A DNA stretch of 64,000 nt from UBA7672 sp963738625 (GCA_963738625.1 CAVTXH010000002.1:992001-1056000), one strand, 5' to 3'. Positions 9,269-20,258 are shown, numbered from the stretch's first letter. The notes: generated by a model from the sequence alone, not told the origin. Made by a program: numbers and translations.

Positions 9269-10887
9269 TTCCCGCCCGGCTCCAGCTTCATCAGCACGCT
9301 GTCGGCGCCTTCGTCGGTGATGACATAGAGATAGCCGTCGGGGCTCTGCTCGACATCGCGGATGCGCTGGTGGAGGTCGACCAGGAGCATCTCGCTGCGG
9401 ATCACCTCCCAGTTCTCGTTGAACACGATGCGCTCGATGTGGCCTGTGCGCGGCGAGTTGCTCATGCGCATGGAGCCGAGGAACAGGTTGCGCTTCCAGT
9501 TGGGGAACTTGTCGCCGGTGTAAAAGACCATGCCGCCGGGAGCGATGGCCGGAACGTAGGAGATGTGCGGACGGGTGATGCCTTCCTTGTATGGCACAGG
9601 CGATACTTTCGGGCCGGCATAGTACCGGCCGTCGCTGATGATGGGCCAACCATAGTTCTGGCCAGCTTTGAGGATGTTGACCTCATCGCCGCCCTGCGGA
9701 CCCATCTCGGAAACCCAGAACTCCTTTGTCCAGGGATTGAGCGCGAGGCCGAGATTGACGCGGTGGCCCAGAGTGAAGATCTCGGGGTTGTAGCCCTGTC
9801 TGCCGATGAAGGGATTGTCCTTCGGGATCGTGCCGTCCTCGTTGAGACGCAGCGTCTTGCCGGCGTAGTCGTCCGGCTTCTGGGCGCGGCCGATCGAGTC
9901 GTCGGTGCCGACGCCGGGGCAGCCGATGGTGAAGTAGAGCTTGCCGTCCGTTCCGAACATCATCTTGGTGTAGAGCGCATCCACGTCGTCGCTGAGGAAG
10001 ATATCCTTGCCCTCAACGATCTCCTTGCCGTTCCACCTGCCCCGGAAGATGGCGTTGTTGCCGTACTCGCCCCGCGCAGGCTTGTGATACGAGAGGTAGA
10101 TCAGGCCGTTGCTGGCGAAGTTCGGGTGCAGCTTGATGTCCATGAAGCCGGTCGCCGTGCCCAGCACCGCCACCTTGGGTATGCCGGCGATGGGTTTCGG
10201 ATCGAGCTTGCCGTCGCGAATGATGCGAAGATTGCCTTCGCGCTCCGCGATCAGAATTTCGCCGGTGGGCAGGAATTCGATGGCGCGCGGCGATGTCAGC
10301 CCGCGGGCGACGACGGAGACGCGCAGGTTGCGCTGTTCCCAGGATTCGAAATCGAACGGGCCCTCGCCCACCTTTGGCGCGGCCCAGGCGGGCGGACGCG
10401 GTCCGTCCGGGCTGTCACGCTCGTCGCGGACGCGGCGAGCGGGATAGGAAATGCCTTCGATATACGCGGGCCGGCCTCGACCGGTGGGATCGGTGGCCGT
10501 GTCGGCGGCGGCGAGCTGCCGGCGCTGTTCGGGCGTTGCGGTTAGGAACGCTATGACGTGCGTGCGCTGCTGATCGTTCAGCATGCCTGCCTGCAGTTTC
10601 ATCAGTCCGTCTTTCGAGAGCGCGGCCGAAACGCGGTCGCGGCCGAGCTTCTGAAGCTCCGAAAGCACGGGCGCGGTCTCGTCATTGCCGGCGTGGCAGA
10701 CGGCGCAAGAGATCGTGTAGACCTGCTTTCCGGCGATCAGCTCCGCCGGCGGGGGCGCGGCGGCGGCGAGCTGCGGGCGGGCTGCCGATGATGGCGCTGC
10801 AGCCGTGTCGGCGGCTGGCGGCGCAGTCGAGCTGCAAGCGGCCAGCGCCAGAGCGGACGCAGCGAGAAGGAGCGATAGGCGATTCAT
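9265..10887 (-). CDS. lipoprotein: cytochrome c fused to PQQ-dependent aldose sugar dehydrogenase
   Basis: A 540-residue protein starting at 10887 (MNRLSLLL), preceded by GGGGA; an upstream in-frame TTG is less likely. A lipobox ALAAC puts the lipidated Cys at residue 18. An Ala/Pro-rich linker precedes a c-type haem motif CAVCH (residues 61-65). From about residue 165 a soluble-glucose-dehydrogenase/YliI-like propeller follows (RGLTSPRAIEFLPTGEILIAER, TLGHRVNLGLALNP, SEMGPQGGDEVNI). The family oxidises aldoses using PQQ; the fused haem could carry electrons onward. Its neighbours are an LPMO-like protein on one side and two membrane proteins on the other. Its 5' leader has a striking perfect hairpin. 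Confidence 0.88.
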   Translation of the reverse strand: MNRLSLLLAASALALAACSSTAPPAADTAAAPSSAARPQLAAAAPPPAELIAGKQVYTISCAVCHAGNDETAPVLSELQKLGRDRVSAALSKDGLMKLQAGMLNDQQRTHVIAFLTATPEQRRQLAAADTATDPTGRGRPAYIEGISYPARRVRDERDSPDGPRPPAWAAPKVGEGPFDFESWEQRNLRVSVVARGLTSPRAIEFLPTGEILIAEREGNLRIIRDGKLDPKPIAGIPKVAVLGTATGFMDIKLHPNFASNGLIYLSYHKPARGEYGNNAIFRGRWNGKEIVEGKDIFLSDDVDALYTKMMFGTDGKLYFTIGCPGVGTDDSIGRAQKPDDYAGKTLRLNEDGTIPKDNPFIGRQGYNPEIFTLGHRVNLGLALNPWTKEFWVSEMGPQGGDEVNILKAGQNYGWPIISDGRYYAGPKVSPVPYKEGITRPHISYVPAIAPGGMVFYTGDKFPNWKRNLFLGSMRMSNSPRTGHIERIVFNENWEVIRSEMLLVDLHQRIRDVEQSPDGYLYVITDEGADSVLMKLEPGGK

Positions 10888-10895
10888 GTATGTCC

Positions 10896-10925
10896 CCGAC
10901 TTCAATGACCACGCATTGAAGTCGG
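10896..10925 (-). promoter_or_regulatory. perfect 12-bp inverted repeat in the leader of the PQQ dehydrogenase gene
   Basis: Arms CCGACTTCAATG and CATTGAAGTCGG flank a 6-nt loop ACCACG. On the minus-strand transcript the hairpin ends 8 nt before the ATG and uses two bases of the GGGG ribosome site. It could be an RNA structure controlling translation or a DNA operator. Confidence 0.55.
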
Positions 10926-10981
10926 AAACGCGCGCCTAGTCACGCTGCGGTGCGGCAGAACTGACGGTTTTTTGACGACCG

Positions 10982-11830
10982 CTAGCCGCTGGCGCCCAGG
11001 CCGATCCAACGACCGGCGGCGGCGACCGTGAACCAGGCGAGGATGGTGAGCAGGCCGACGAGGCGGTTGAGCGCCGGAGGGGCGGCTTCTGCTTTCCCGG
11101 CGCGGGCAAATTCCCACAGGGCAAAGCCCGCGACGAGAAGCGCGCCGAGGCGAAGCGTCCAGCGGTTGATTTCCATCACGATGTCGTAGTCGTCGAGCGG
11201 ATGGTAGACGCCGTAGGTGACGATGCCGACGCCGATGACGATGACGGCGGTGATCGCGCCAAGGCCGATGCGCGTCATCCGCGAGCCGAAGGCCATCACG
11301 ATCAGCCAGCCGGCGGTGATGATGTGGAACGCCCCGGGCGCTGCGCCGTAGGACGTGCCGAAGATGACGACCGCGGCGAGCCAGATGCCGAGCGCGACGC
11401 CCGCCATGATCTTGGCGTTCCGGGTGACGACGCCGTCGCGGCTGGCGATGGAGCGGACGACGCCGAGTGACAGGATCAGCGCGGCTGCTAGGGCGATGAC
11501 CTTCACAAGAAATGCCGCGCGGCCGTAGAGCTTCATCGGGTTGACCATGCCCATCAGGACGCCGGTGATGGCGAGGACGATGAGCGCGCCCCACAGCCAT
11601 GGGCGGACGGTCTTCTCGATCGAGGCGGGAGATTCACCCGTCATCCCCACGCCCATCAGGCGCAGGCCCGGCAGGAGAATCGCGCCGCCAAGCGTGACGA
11701 GAGCCAGAAGGTGGGAGACGAGGATGGCGTGGAACATCCAGCTCGACGACTTGATGAGCGGGACCGGCCAGAGCGTGGCCAGGCTCTGCACCCACGGCTT
11801 GGCGTCCGGAAAGAGCGAAGCGAAATCCAT
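10982..11830 (-). CDS. polytopic membrane protein (DUF6644-like), second of a pair
   Basis: A 282-residue protein with about seven hydrophobic segments. The first contains spaced histidines (FHAILVSHLLALVTLGG) in a pattern seen in haem-b or quinone-binding membrane anchors. Its start lies 2 nt after the stop of the upstream gene, so the two are translated from one message. The DUF6644-type assignment is from memory of similar alphaproteobacterial proteins and is tentative. The context, downstream of its partner and upstream of a cytochrome c-PQQ dehydrogenase, suggests a membrane electron-transfer or scaffold role; this is inference. Confidence 0.6.
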   Translation of the reverse strand: MDFASLFPDAKPWVQSLATLWPVPLIKSSSWMFHAILVSHLLALVTLGGAILLPGLRLMGVGMTGESPASIEKTVRPWLWGALIVLAITGVLMGMVNPMKLYGRAAFLVKVIALAAALILSLGVVRSIASRDGVVTRNAKIMAGVALGIWLAAVVIFGTSYGAAPGAFHIITAGWLIVMAFGSRMTRIGLGAITAVIVIGVGIVTYGVYHPLDDYDIVMEINRWTLRLGALLVAGFALWEFARAGKAEAAPPALNRLVGLLTILAWFTVAAAGRWIGLGASG

Positions 11831-11832
11831 GG

Positions 11833-12576
11833 CTATTCTTTCCGCTCGGATTGTACGGGCGGCTCGGCGGGTTCGGGCGCTGCGCCCTCGGACGGGGCGG
11901 CATCGGCGGGTGCGGCTTCTTCTTCGGCGGCCCCATCATCCGGGGCGACATTTTCCTCGACCGCTTCTTCCCCGTTCATCTCCTCGACGGCGCGCATCAC
12001 CGGTTCGCATTCGGCGAAGACATAGCCGAACGTGCCGCGGGGCATGTTCTCGCACTCGAAGAAGGTCAGCGCCGTGAGGCGGCCGAACAGGATCACCAGA
12101 ATCCACGATGCGATGGACACGCCGGCCGCAAGCTTGACCATGGGCGGCGGGCTGGGCCGCGTATCCCAATCAGCCATGTTCTTCTGCACCCGATAGTGGA
12201 ACCAGAAGATGTTCGCAGCGGCGACGAGCAGGAAGAGAATCTTCACGCGGAAGAAGACCGAATGGTAATAGTGCACCGGGTTCGAGAAGAAGAGCAGCAG
12301 GCCGGTGACCGTGGCGAGGATGAAGCCGGCGATGGTGAGCGGCAGGACCTTGTTGTTGAGCGTCGAGTAAGGGACGCTTCTGAACGCGACGCCGAGCATG
12401 CGCAGGTCGACCATCAGGATGGTGCCGGCGAACAGCATCAGCGAGAGAACGTGCGTGCCTTCTGTCAGCGCCCAGAGGTGCAGCGACCCGCCGAACTGCT
12501 GGCTCCACGATGTCGTGGGGTCGCCGTCCGTCGCGCCAGGGACATCCTGCAGCCATTGAAGAAAATCGTGAAACAA
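11833..12576 (-). CDS. polytopic membrane protein (DUF6644-like), first of a pair, acidic tail
   Basis: A 247-residue protein. It begins with an amphipathic segment, then about four or five hydrophobic helices with histidines at their ends (SLHLWALTEGTHVLSLMLFAG, PVHYYHSVFF, FWFHYRV). The last ~50 residues are a low-complexity Glu/Ala/Pro tail, presumably disordered. The histidine distribution again invites a haem-b hypothesis but matches no family I can name with certainty. It is the promoter-proximal gene of the pair; a TTGACA at 12637-12632 (minus strand) about 55 nt before the start could be a -35 element, with no clear -10. Confidence 0.6.
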   Translation of the reverse strand: MFHDFLQWLQDVPGATDGDPTTSWSQQFGGSLHLWALTEGTHVLSLMLFAGTILMVDLRMLGVAFRSVPYSTLNNKVLPLTIAGFILATVTGLLLFFSNPVHYYHSVFFRVKILFLLVAAANIFWFHYRVQKNMADWDTRPSPPPMVKLAAGVSIASWILVILFGRLTALTFFECENMPRGTFGYVFAECEPVMRAVEEMNGEEAVEENVAPDDGAAEEEAAPADAAPSEGAAPEPAEPPVQSERKE

Positions 12577-12736
12577 GCCCCGACGTCTCCCCGTACGACC
12601 GCGCCGCCAATTGGTTGGAGAGCGGCCGGGGTGTCAAGCAAATCCGCCGCATGGAGGCTCAGCCCGCGGGGCGAGACGTCCTAGCGGAAAGCATGGTGTT
12701 CCGTATTCGCCGCTGCGTTCGTTGGCTCGCCTTGCA

Positions 12737-13147
12737 TCACGTTCCGCCGACGATGCCGAGTTTTGTGAGACCATCGCGCTGGGCCAGCGCCATAACGTGA
12801 GCGACATAGCCGTACTTCGCCAGCCGGTGCGGAACGATATGGATTTCAGACTGCGGATCATGCGCGGCCTCGATCTTCAGGCGGCCGTCGAGGTCGGCGA
12901 CTTCAATCGGCGCGCCATTCCAAGCAATCGAGCCGTCGAAATCGATGGCGATGGAGACGGGACGAAGCGGATGATCGAGTATCGGCTCTATAGGCGGCTG
13001 CGGCGTGTCCAGCTTTATCGCGTGGCGCGGCGCGGGCAGCGTAACGATCAGCATGATCAGGAGCACCAGCATCACATCGATCAGCGGCGTGGTGTTGATG
13101 TCGGCGGTGGGCTCGTCGTCCTTCCGTTCACCGGTCTGCATGGCCAT
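12737..13147 (-). CDS. exbD: ExbD/TolR-type biopolymer transport protein
   Basis: A 136-residue protein: a short cytoplasmic N-terminus with the family signature DINTTPLIDVMLVLLIMLIV (membrane helix with the conserved proton-carrying Asp), then a periplasmic domain ending LGIVGGT. It works with ExbB and TonB to energise outer-membrane receptors, or with TolQ. No exbB or tonB is adjacent, so it is an orphan copy that may borrow partners encoded elsewhere. Its position among genes for carbohydrate oxidation and a TonB receptor is suggestive, but it need not belong to that unit. Confidence 0.88.
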   Translation of the reverse strand: MAMQTGERKDDEPTADINTTPLIDVMLVLLIMLIVTLPAPRHAIKLDTPQPPIEPILDHPLRPVSIAIDFDGSIAWNGAPIEVADLDGRLKIEAAHDPQSEIHIVPHRLAKYGYVAHVMALAQRDGLTKLGIVGGT

Positions 13148-13291
13148 GGCTTTATCCGTGGTTGGCTTTCATAATACACATGTAACATAGATTGCGGCTC
13201 CGCGCAGGCCGGCGCGGAATAAATTTGCATTGCCGCGTACGCGAACGCGAACAAGCTTCCGTTTGCCGCTGTGCGCGCTATCAAGGCGGTC

Positions 13292-14071
13292 ATGAAAATC
13301 GCCACCTGGAACGTCAATTCGGTCAATGCGCGCCTGCCGACGATGCTGGAGGTGTTCAAGGCCGTGCCGGCGGATGTCTGGTGCTTGCAGGAGCTGAAGT
13401 GCATCGACGAGAAGTTTCCGCGCGAGGAGCTGGGGGCGCTGGGCTTCAACATCGAGACGTTCGGGCAGAAGGCGTGGAATGGCGTCGCCCTGCTCTCGAA
13501 ATTCCGGATCAGCGATGTGAAGCGCGGGCTGGATGGCGAACCGTCGGACGAGCAGGCGCGCTATATCGAGGCGCTGATCGAATGCCGCCGGCCGATGCGC
13601 GTGGCGTCGATCTACCTGCCCAACGGCAATCCGCGGCCCGGCGAGAAGTATGACTACAAGCTGCGCTGGATGGATCGCCTGGCCGACCGGGCGAGAAAGC
13701 TGCTGGAGGCGGAAGAGCCGGTCGTGCTGGCGGGCGACTACAACTGCATTCCGCGCGACGAGGACTGCTGGGATCCGGCCGTGTGGGCGGAGGACGCGCT
13801 GGGCCATCCGATGACGCGCGAGAGGTTCCGCATGCTGAAATGGCTGGGCTATGCCGATGCCTTCATGGAACGCGACGGGCGGATGCAGAAATACACCTTC
13901 TGGGACAACCAGGGCGGCGCCTGGCAGAAGGACCACGGCATTCGCATCGACCACCTGATGTGCTCGCCGCAGGCGGCGGACAGGCTGCGGTCGATCGCCA
14001 TCCACAGGCTGGCGCGCGGAATGGAAAAGCCCAGCGACCACGTGCCGGTGATCGGGACGTTCGCGGATTAG
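13292..14071 (+). CDS. xth: exodeoxyribonuclease III (AP endonuclease)
   Basis: A 259-residue EEP-fold nuclease. MKIATWNVNSVNAR opens the protein, followed by the metal-binding Glu in LQELK, DYNCIPRDED, and the C-terminal SDHVPV Asp-His. It cleaves abasic sites and trims 3' ends in base-excision repair. The start at 13292 is chosen over an in-frame GTG 21 nt upstream because it gives the canonical N-terminus and follows AAGGCGG. Its 3' end runs into a paired palindromic repeat. Confidence 0.95.
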   Translation: MKIATWNVNSVNARLPTMLEVFKAVPADVWCLQELKCIDEKFPREELGALGFNIETFGQKAWNGVALLSKFRISDVKRGLDGEPSDEQARYIEALIECRRPMRVASIYLPNGNPRPGEKYDYKLRWMDRLADRARKLLEAEEPVVLAGDYNCIPRDEDCWDPAVWAEDALGHPMTRERFRMLKWLGYADAFMERDGRMQKYTFWDNQGGAWQKDHGIRIDHLMCSPQAADRLRSIAIHRLARGMEKPSDHVPVIGTFAD

Positions 14072-14094
14072 GGCTGCTTCTTCCGTTTGCGAGC

Positions 14095-14228
14095 CCGCCC
14101 TCGTGGTTCGACGGGCGGACGCTTAGCGTCCTGCTCACCATGAGGGCTACGAAGCAATCATGATCCTTGGGAAGCCCGCATGGTGAGCAGCGCGGCGCAG
14201 CCGCGCGTCGGTCGAACCACGAGGGCGG
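14095..14228. repeat. two inverted copies of a palindromic intergenic repeat
   Basis: The outer arms are a perfect 18-bp inverted repeat (14095-14112 and 14211-14228; core CCTCGTGGTTCGAC). Inside them is a perfect 12-bp inverted repeat, CTGCTCACCATG at 14131-14142 and CATGGTGAGCAG at 14179-14190. Each half is itself hairpin-forming (GGACGC TTA GCGTCC; GCGCGGC GCA GCCGCGC). Sequences of this CCTCGTGGTTCGA...CACCATGAGG type recur between genes in many alphaproteobacteria, as I recall. It fills the whole gap between convergent genes and probably acts as a bidirectional terminator. Confidence 0.8.
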
Positions 14229-14231
14229 CCA

Positions 14232-16562
<2,331 letters not shown>

Positions 16563-16699
16563 GACTGTCCTCGGCTGTTAACGACATAGCGGCGGAATGA
16601 CGGGCTTTGCCGCTAGCACTGTCAAGCGGCCTCGCCCCATTCCCGCCTCAAACAATCGCGTCATCGCCCCTTTCCGGTCGATCCATCGCCGCGCCGCAG

Positions 16700-16775
16700 C
16701 ATGACAAAGGACCATTCTCTCCCCCGAGAATCACCCTTCAGTCCCGTCGGCTTTTCGCCGGCGGGACTTTTCTTT
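16700..16775 (+). ncRNA. candidate small RNA with C-rich hairpin loop and terminator
   Basis: On the plus strand, between two minus-strand genes, lie a 6-bp hairpin ATTCTC/GAGAAT with loop TCCCCC (16714-16731), an unpaired CACCCTTCA, and a strong terminator hairpin (arms GTCCCGTCGGC and GCCGGCGGGAC, one G-T pair, 16741-16767) followed by TTTTCTTT. No plus-strand gene precedes it, so a short transcript is the simplest reading. The 5' end is unknown. The C-rich loop could pair with ribosome-binding sites. A similar layout occurs near 30.6 kb. Confidence 0.5.
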
Positions 16776-16792
16776 GTGGCCTGCGATAGGCG

Positions 16793-17353
16793 TCAGTTTC
16801 CCTTCTGGTGGCCGGTGAGCCAGTCCATGAGCGCGAGCAGGACGCCGGAGACCACAAAGGTCAGGTGGACGATAACCTGCCACATCAACTTGTCCTGCTC
16901 GTTCTCGCCGAACTCAGCGCCGTCGCCCAGTTCGAGGAAGGCCTTGAGCAAGGCAATGCCTGAGATGGCGACGATGGAGGCGATGAGCTTCAGCTTGAGG
17001 TCGGAGAAGTCGACCGTGCCCATCCAGGAGGGGCGGTCCTCGTGGTCGCCCGTGTCGATCTTGGAGACGAAGTTCTCATAGCCCGCGAACATGACGATGA
17101 CGACGAGGTTCCCGGCGAGCGACAGGTCGATCAGCGAAAGCGCGAGGAGGATCGCGTCTTCCGCATTCATCGAGAAATGGCCTTCGGAATCGAGGGTCCA
17201 GAGCGCGGGGAGTTCGGTGACCAGCTCCTGGAAGAAGACCACCATCAGCGCGCCGAGCGCAGCGACGAGTCCGACATAGAACGGCGCCATCAGCCAGCGC
17301 GAGGCGAACAGGCCGCCTTCCAGGACGTTTTCAAAGAAAGGCTTCTTGGCCAT
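16793..17353 (-). CDS. UPF0114/YqhA-like membrane protein
   Basis: A 186-residue protein with about four membrane helices. It begins MAKKPFFENVLEGGLFASRW, the characteristic opening of the YqhA/UPF0114 family, and contains YENFVSKID and DFSDLKLKLIASIVAISGI. The function is unknown. The start at 17353 follows AAGAGAG; the frame continues upstream without a plausible protein. It lies 26 nt after a DUF3137 gene and is likely co-transcribed with it. Confidence 0.88.
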   Translation of the reverse strand: MAKKPFFENVLEGGLFASRWLMAPFYVGLVAALGALMVVFFQELVTELPALWTLDSEGHFSMNAEDAILLALSLIDLSLAGNLVVIVMFAGYENFVSKIDTGDHEDRPSWMGTVDFSDLKLKLIASIVAISGIALLKAFLELGDGAEFGENEQDKLMWQVIVHLTFVVSGVLLALMDWLTGHQKGN

Positions 17354-17379
17354 CGGAACTCTCTTGCGGGTTGGGAGGG

Positions 17380-18396
17380 TCAGGGAGCGGGCGTACGAAG
17401 CGCATCCGGAGTGAGGCGCTGGGACATGGCGTCGATCAGCAGAAAGATGGCGGCGAAGTCCAGCAGCATTTCTCTTACCCGGGCAAGATCGTCCATCCTG
17501 CGGTTCATCGAACCTGCTTCCAGCAGATCCTTGCCAGCCACGGCAAGCAACATCTCCCCACCGGAGAATGCGCAACGGAGCTGCTTGCCCCGGAAGGTGC
17601 GCTCTAGACCGATGAGGCGCTCCATGAAGTCCGGAGTGAGGATGAAGCGGGCTTCGATCTGATCGGAACCGTAGACCTCGAAGGCTTTCTCGAAGACCGG
17701 GTCCTCCAGGCGCACGCGTGGCTCCTTCACGCCCAGCTTGGCGAGCCAGTTGAAGGCGCCCATGTCGCGATAGACCTTGGTGACGCCGTTGAACTCCTTG
17801 TGGAACTTCACGGCGAGGCACTGGCCCTTGAAGACCGTGACCCAGGTGGTGCGGGTGCGGCCCTTGCCGTCGGTCGTCGTCCGCTTTTCTTCAAGGTGCG
17901 CTTCGAAGAATTCAAAGGGCGCATCGCCTCTCGCGCCGCTGAGGCTGTCCTGATAGCTGGCGCGGTCCCAGCTCGGGACCAGTCCGAGCCAGCGGAAGCG
18001 CGGCATCACCTCCGGCTGGGCCGGGGCCAGATTGTAGTGCATGCCGAATTCGGCCGAGACCGGTTCGAGCAGCATCAGCTTGGTCTCTTTCGCCAGACGG
18101 TTGATGTCGGTCGACCCCCAGACATAGGCGCCGCCGCCGGTTACGACGCCGAGGATCACGCCGAAGGGGTGGTGGAGAAAGATGAGGCTGGCGGCCGCCA
18201 TGGCGGCGCCGATGACGACGCCGATGAGCGTGTAGTTGAACTGCTTCTTCAGGGCGCCGACGCGATCTTCCTCGCGCGCGGCGAGCTGCGGCTGGATAGT
18301 TGTGCGGAAGCGGTCGGCAAAAAAGGCGAAGTCCTTCGGCAGACCTTCCATGGCCTGGTCGAGTGTGAGTTCCTGCGCCTGCTCTTTGTCCGCCAT
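17380..18396 (-). CDS. DUF3137 domain membrane protein
   Basis: A 338-residue protein: a cytoplasmic N-terminal helix, two hydrophobic segments at about residues 55-95, then a soluble domain with a shared-edge motif TTDGKGRTRTTWVTVFKGQ and an FRGKQLRCAF block typical of DUF3137 proteins. The biochemical role is unknown. It precedes the YqhA-like gene and may form a two-gene envelope unit with it. Confidence 0.8.
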   Translation of the reverse strand: MADKEQAQELTLDQAMEGLPKDFAFFADRFRTTIQPQLAAREEDRVGALKKQFNYTLIGVVIGAAMAAASLIFLHHPFGVILGVVTGGGAYVWGSTDINRLAKETKLMLLEPVSAEFGMHYNLAPAQPEVMPRFRWLGLVPSWDRASYQDSLSGARGDAPFEFFEAHLEEKRTTTDGKGRTRTTWVTVFKGQCLAVKFHKEFNGVTKVYRDMGAFNWLAKLGVKEPRVRLEDPVFEKAFEVYGSDQIEARFILTPDFMERLIGLERTFRGKQLRCAFSGGEMLLAVAGKDLLEAGSMNRRMDDLARVREMLLDFAAIFLLIDAMSQRLTPDALRTPAP

Positions 18397-18457
18397 TTCC
18401 CGCCTCGCCCGCCCTTAGCCGCGTTCATACACGAGGGTGCGATTCTCCGCGAATACC

Positions 18458-20185
18458 CTAGAGGTCCGCATAAACATGGGTTTCGGCCGCGCCGCCCGGA
18501 TGGGTGACGGCGCCGAGATGGGCGGGGCCCACCGTCTGCGCGTATTTCCAGAGCGTGCCGGAATTGTAGTTGGTCTGGATCGGCTTCCAGAACTTTTTCC
18601 GTGTCGCCAGTTCGGCGGCGGAGACCTCGATCTCGATCGTGCCTTTGATGGCGTCGAGCGCGATAATGTCGCCGTCCTTCACCAGCGCGATGGGGCCGCC
18701 TTCCTGCGCTTCGGGGCCGACATGGCCGATGCAGAAGCCGCGCGTGGCGCCGGAGAAGCGTCCGTCGGTGATGAGGGCGACCTTGTCGCCCATGTCCTGG
18801 CCGTAGATGGCGGCGGTGGTGGCGAGCATTTCGCGCATGCCTGGGCCGCCCTTGGGCCCCTCATAGCGGATGACGAGGACTTCCCCGGCCTTGTAGTCGC
18901 GGCGCTCGACGGCGTCGAAGCAGGCCTGCTCGCCGTCAAAGACGCGCGCGGGGCCGCGGAAGACCTGGGTCTTGAGCCCGGCGACCTTGACGATGGCGCC
19001 GTCCGGGGCAAGCGAGCCTTTCAGGCCGACGACGCCGCCGGTTTCGCTGAGCGGGTTGGAGGCCGGACGGATAACGTCCTGATCCGAACGCCAGACGACG
19101 TCCTTCAGGTTTTCGCGGATGGTCTTGCCGGTGACGGTCATGCACTCGCCGTGCAGCAGACCAGCGTCGAGCAACGTCTTTAACAACATCGGAACGCCGC
19201 CTGCCTCGCCCATCGCCTTGGCGACGTATTTGCCGCCAGGCTTTAGGTCGGCGAGGTAGGGCGTCTTGCGCATGATGGCGACGCAGTCGTCGAGCGTGAA
19301 CTTGATGCCCGCCTCGTGCGCCATCGCCGGCAGGTGGAGGCCGGCATTGGTGGAGCCGCCGGTGGCGGCCACGACGATGGCCGCATTCTCGAACGCTTCG
19401 CGCGTGCAGATGTCGCGCGGGCGGATGTTCTTTTCGATGAGATCCATCACCGCAACGCCGGAGGCGAGCGCGTACTGGTCGCGATCCCGGTAGGGTGCGG
19501 GCAGCGCGGAAGAGAGCGGGAGCGCAAGACCGATGGCTTCGGAGACGCAAGCCATGGTGTTGGCGGTGTACTGGCCGCCGCAGGCGCCATCGCCGGGACA
19601 AGCGTGCTGTTCGATGAGGCACAGCTCTTCCGATGTGATCTTGCCGGCGGAGAAAGCGCCGACGCCTTCAAACACGTCCTGGACCGTCAGCTCCTTGCCG
19701 CGAAGCATGCCTGGCAGGATCGAGCCGCCATAGAGGAAGACGCTGGGGACGTTGAGGCGCAGCATCGCCATCATCATGCCCGGCAGCGACTTGTCGCAGC
19801 CGGCGACGCCGACGAGAGCGTCATATCCATGGCCCCGCATGGTGAGTTCGACCGAGTCGGCGATCACATCGCGCGAGACCAGCGATGAGCGCATGCCCTC
19901 GTGGCCCATGGCGATGCCGTCGGTGACGGTGATGGTGCAGAATTCCCGAGGCGTGCCGAACGCCTGCTTAACGCCTTCGGAGACGACCTGGGCCTGGCGC
20001 ATGAGGGCGGTGTTGCAGGGGGCGGCCTGGTTCCAGCAGGAGGCGACGCCGACGAATGGCTGCTCGATCTCCTTCGTGCCGAGGCCCATGGCGTAATAAT
20101 AGGAGCGCTGGGGGGCCTTGTTGGGCCCGATAGTCACATGCCGGCTCGGCATGCGCGACTTGTCCCAGACTTTTTTCGTGGCCAT
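18458..20185 (-). CDS. ilvD: dihydroxy-acid dehydratase
   Basis: A 575-residue IlvD/Edd-family protein converting 2,3-dihydroxy acids to 2-keto acids in valine and isoleucine synthesis. Iron-sulfur ligands are recognisable in VASCWNQ (Cys50), GVAGCDKSLPG (Cys130) and GDGACGGQYTANTMA. Length and N-terminus (SRHVTIGPNKAPQRSYYYAMGL) fit biosynthetic IlvD. No leader-peptide attenuator is visible in the short upstream gap. Confidence 0.95.
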   Translation of the reverse strand: MATKKVWDKSRMPSRHVTIGPNKAPQRSYYYAMGLGTKEIEQPFVGVASCWNQAAPCNTALMRQAQVVSEGVKQAFGTPREFCTITVTDGIAMGHEGMRSSLVSRDVIADSVELTMRGHGYDALVGVAGCDKSLPGMMMAMLRLNVPSVFLYGGSILPGMLRGKELTVQDVFEGVGAFSAGKITSEELCLIEQHACPGDGACGGQYTANTMACVSEAIGLALPLSSALPAPYRDRDQYALASGVAVMDLIEKNIRPRDICTREAFENAAIVVAATGGSTNAGLHLPAMAHEAGIKFTLDDCVAIMRKTPYLADLKPGGKYVAKAMGEAGGVPMLLKTLLDAGLLHGECMTVTGKTIRENLKDVVWRSDQDVIRPASNPLSETGGVVGLKGSLAPDGAIVKVAGLKTQVFRGPARVFDGEQACFDAVERRDYKAGEVLVIRYEGPKGGPGMREMLATTAAIYGQDMGDKVALITDGRFSGATRGFCIGHVGPEAQEGGPIALVKDGDIIALDAIKGTIEIEVSAAELATRKKFWKPIQTNYNSGTLWKYAQTVGPAHLGAVTHPGGAAETHVYADL

Positions 20186-20258
20186 GGCGTTTCCCGACGC
20201 AGTTACCCGGGGCGCTATAGCATGCTGGCGGATCGAGGGAAGTTCCGGCGTGAGGACC

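Noticed and set aside
20186..20258. Attenuator leader for ilvD
   Set aside because: The gap is about 70 nt with no run of branched-chain codons and no paired hairpins.
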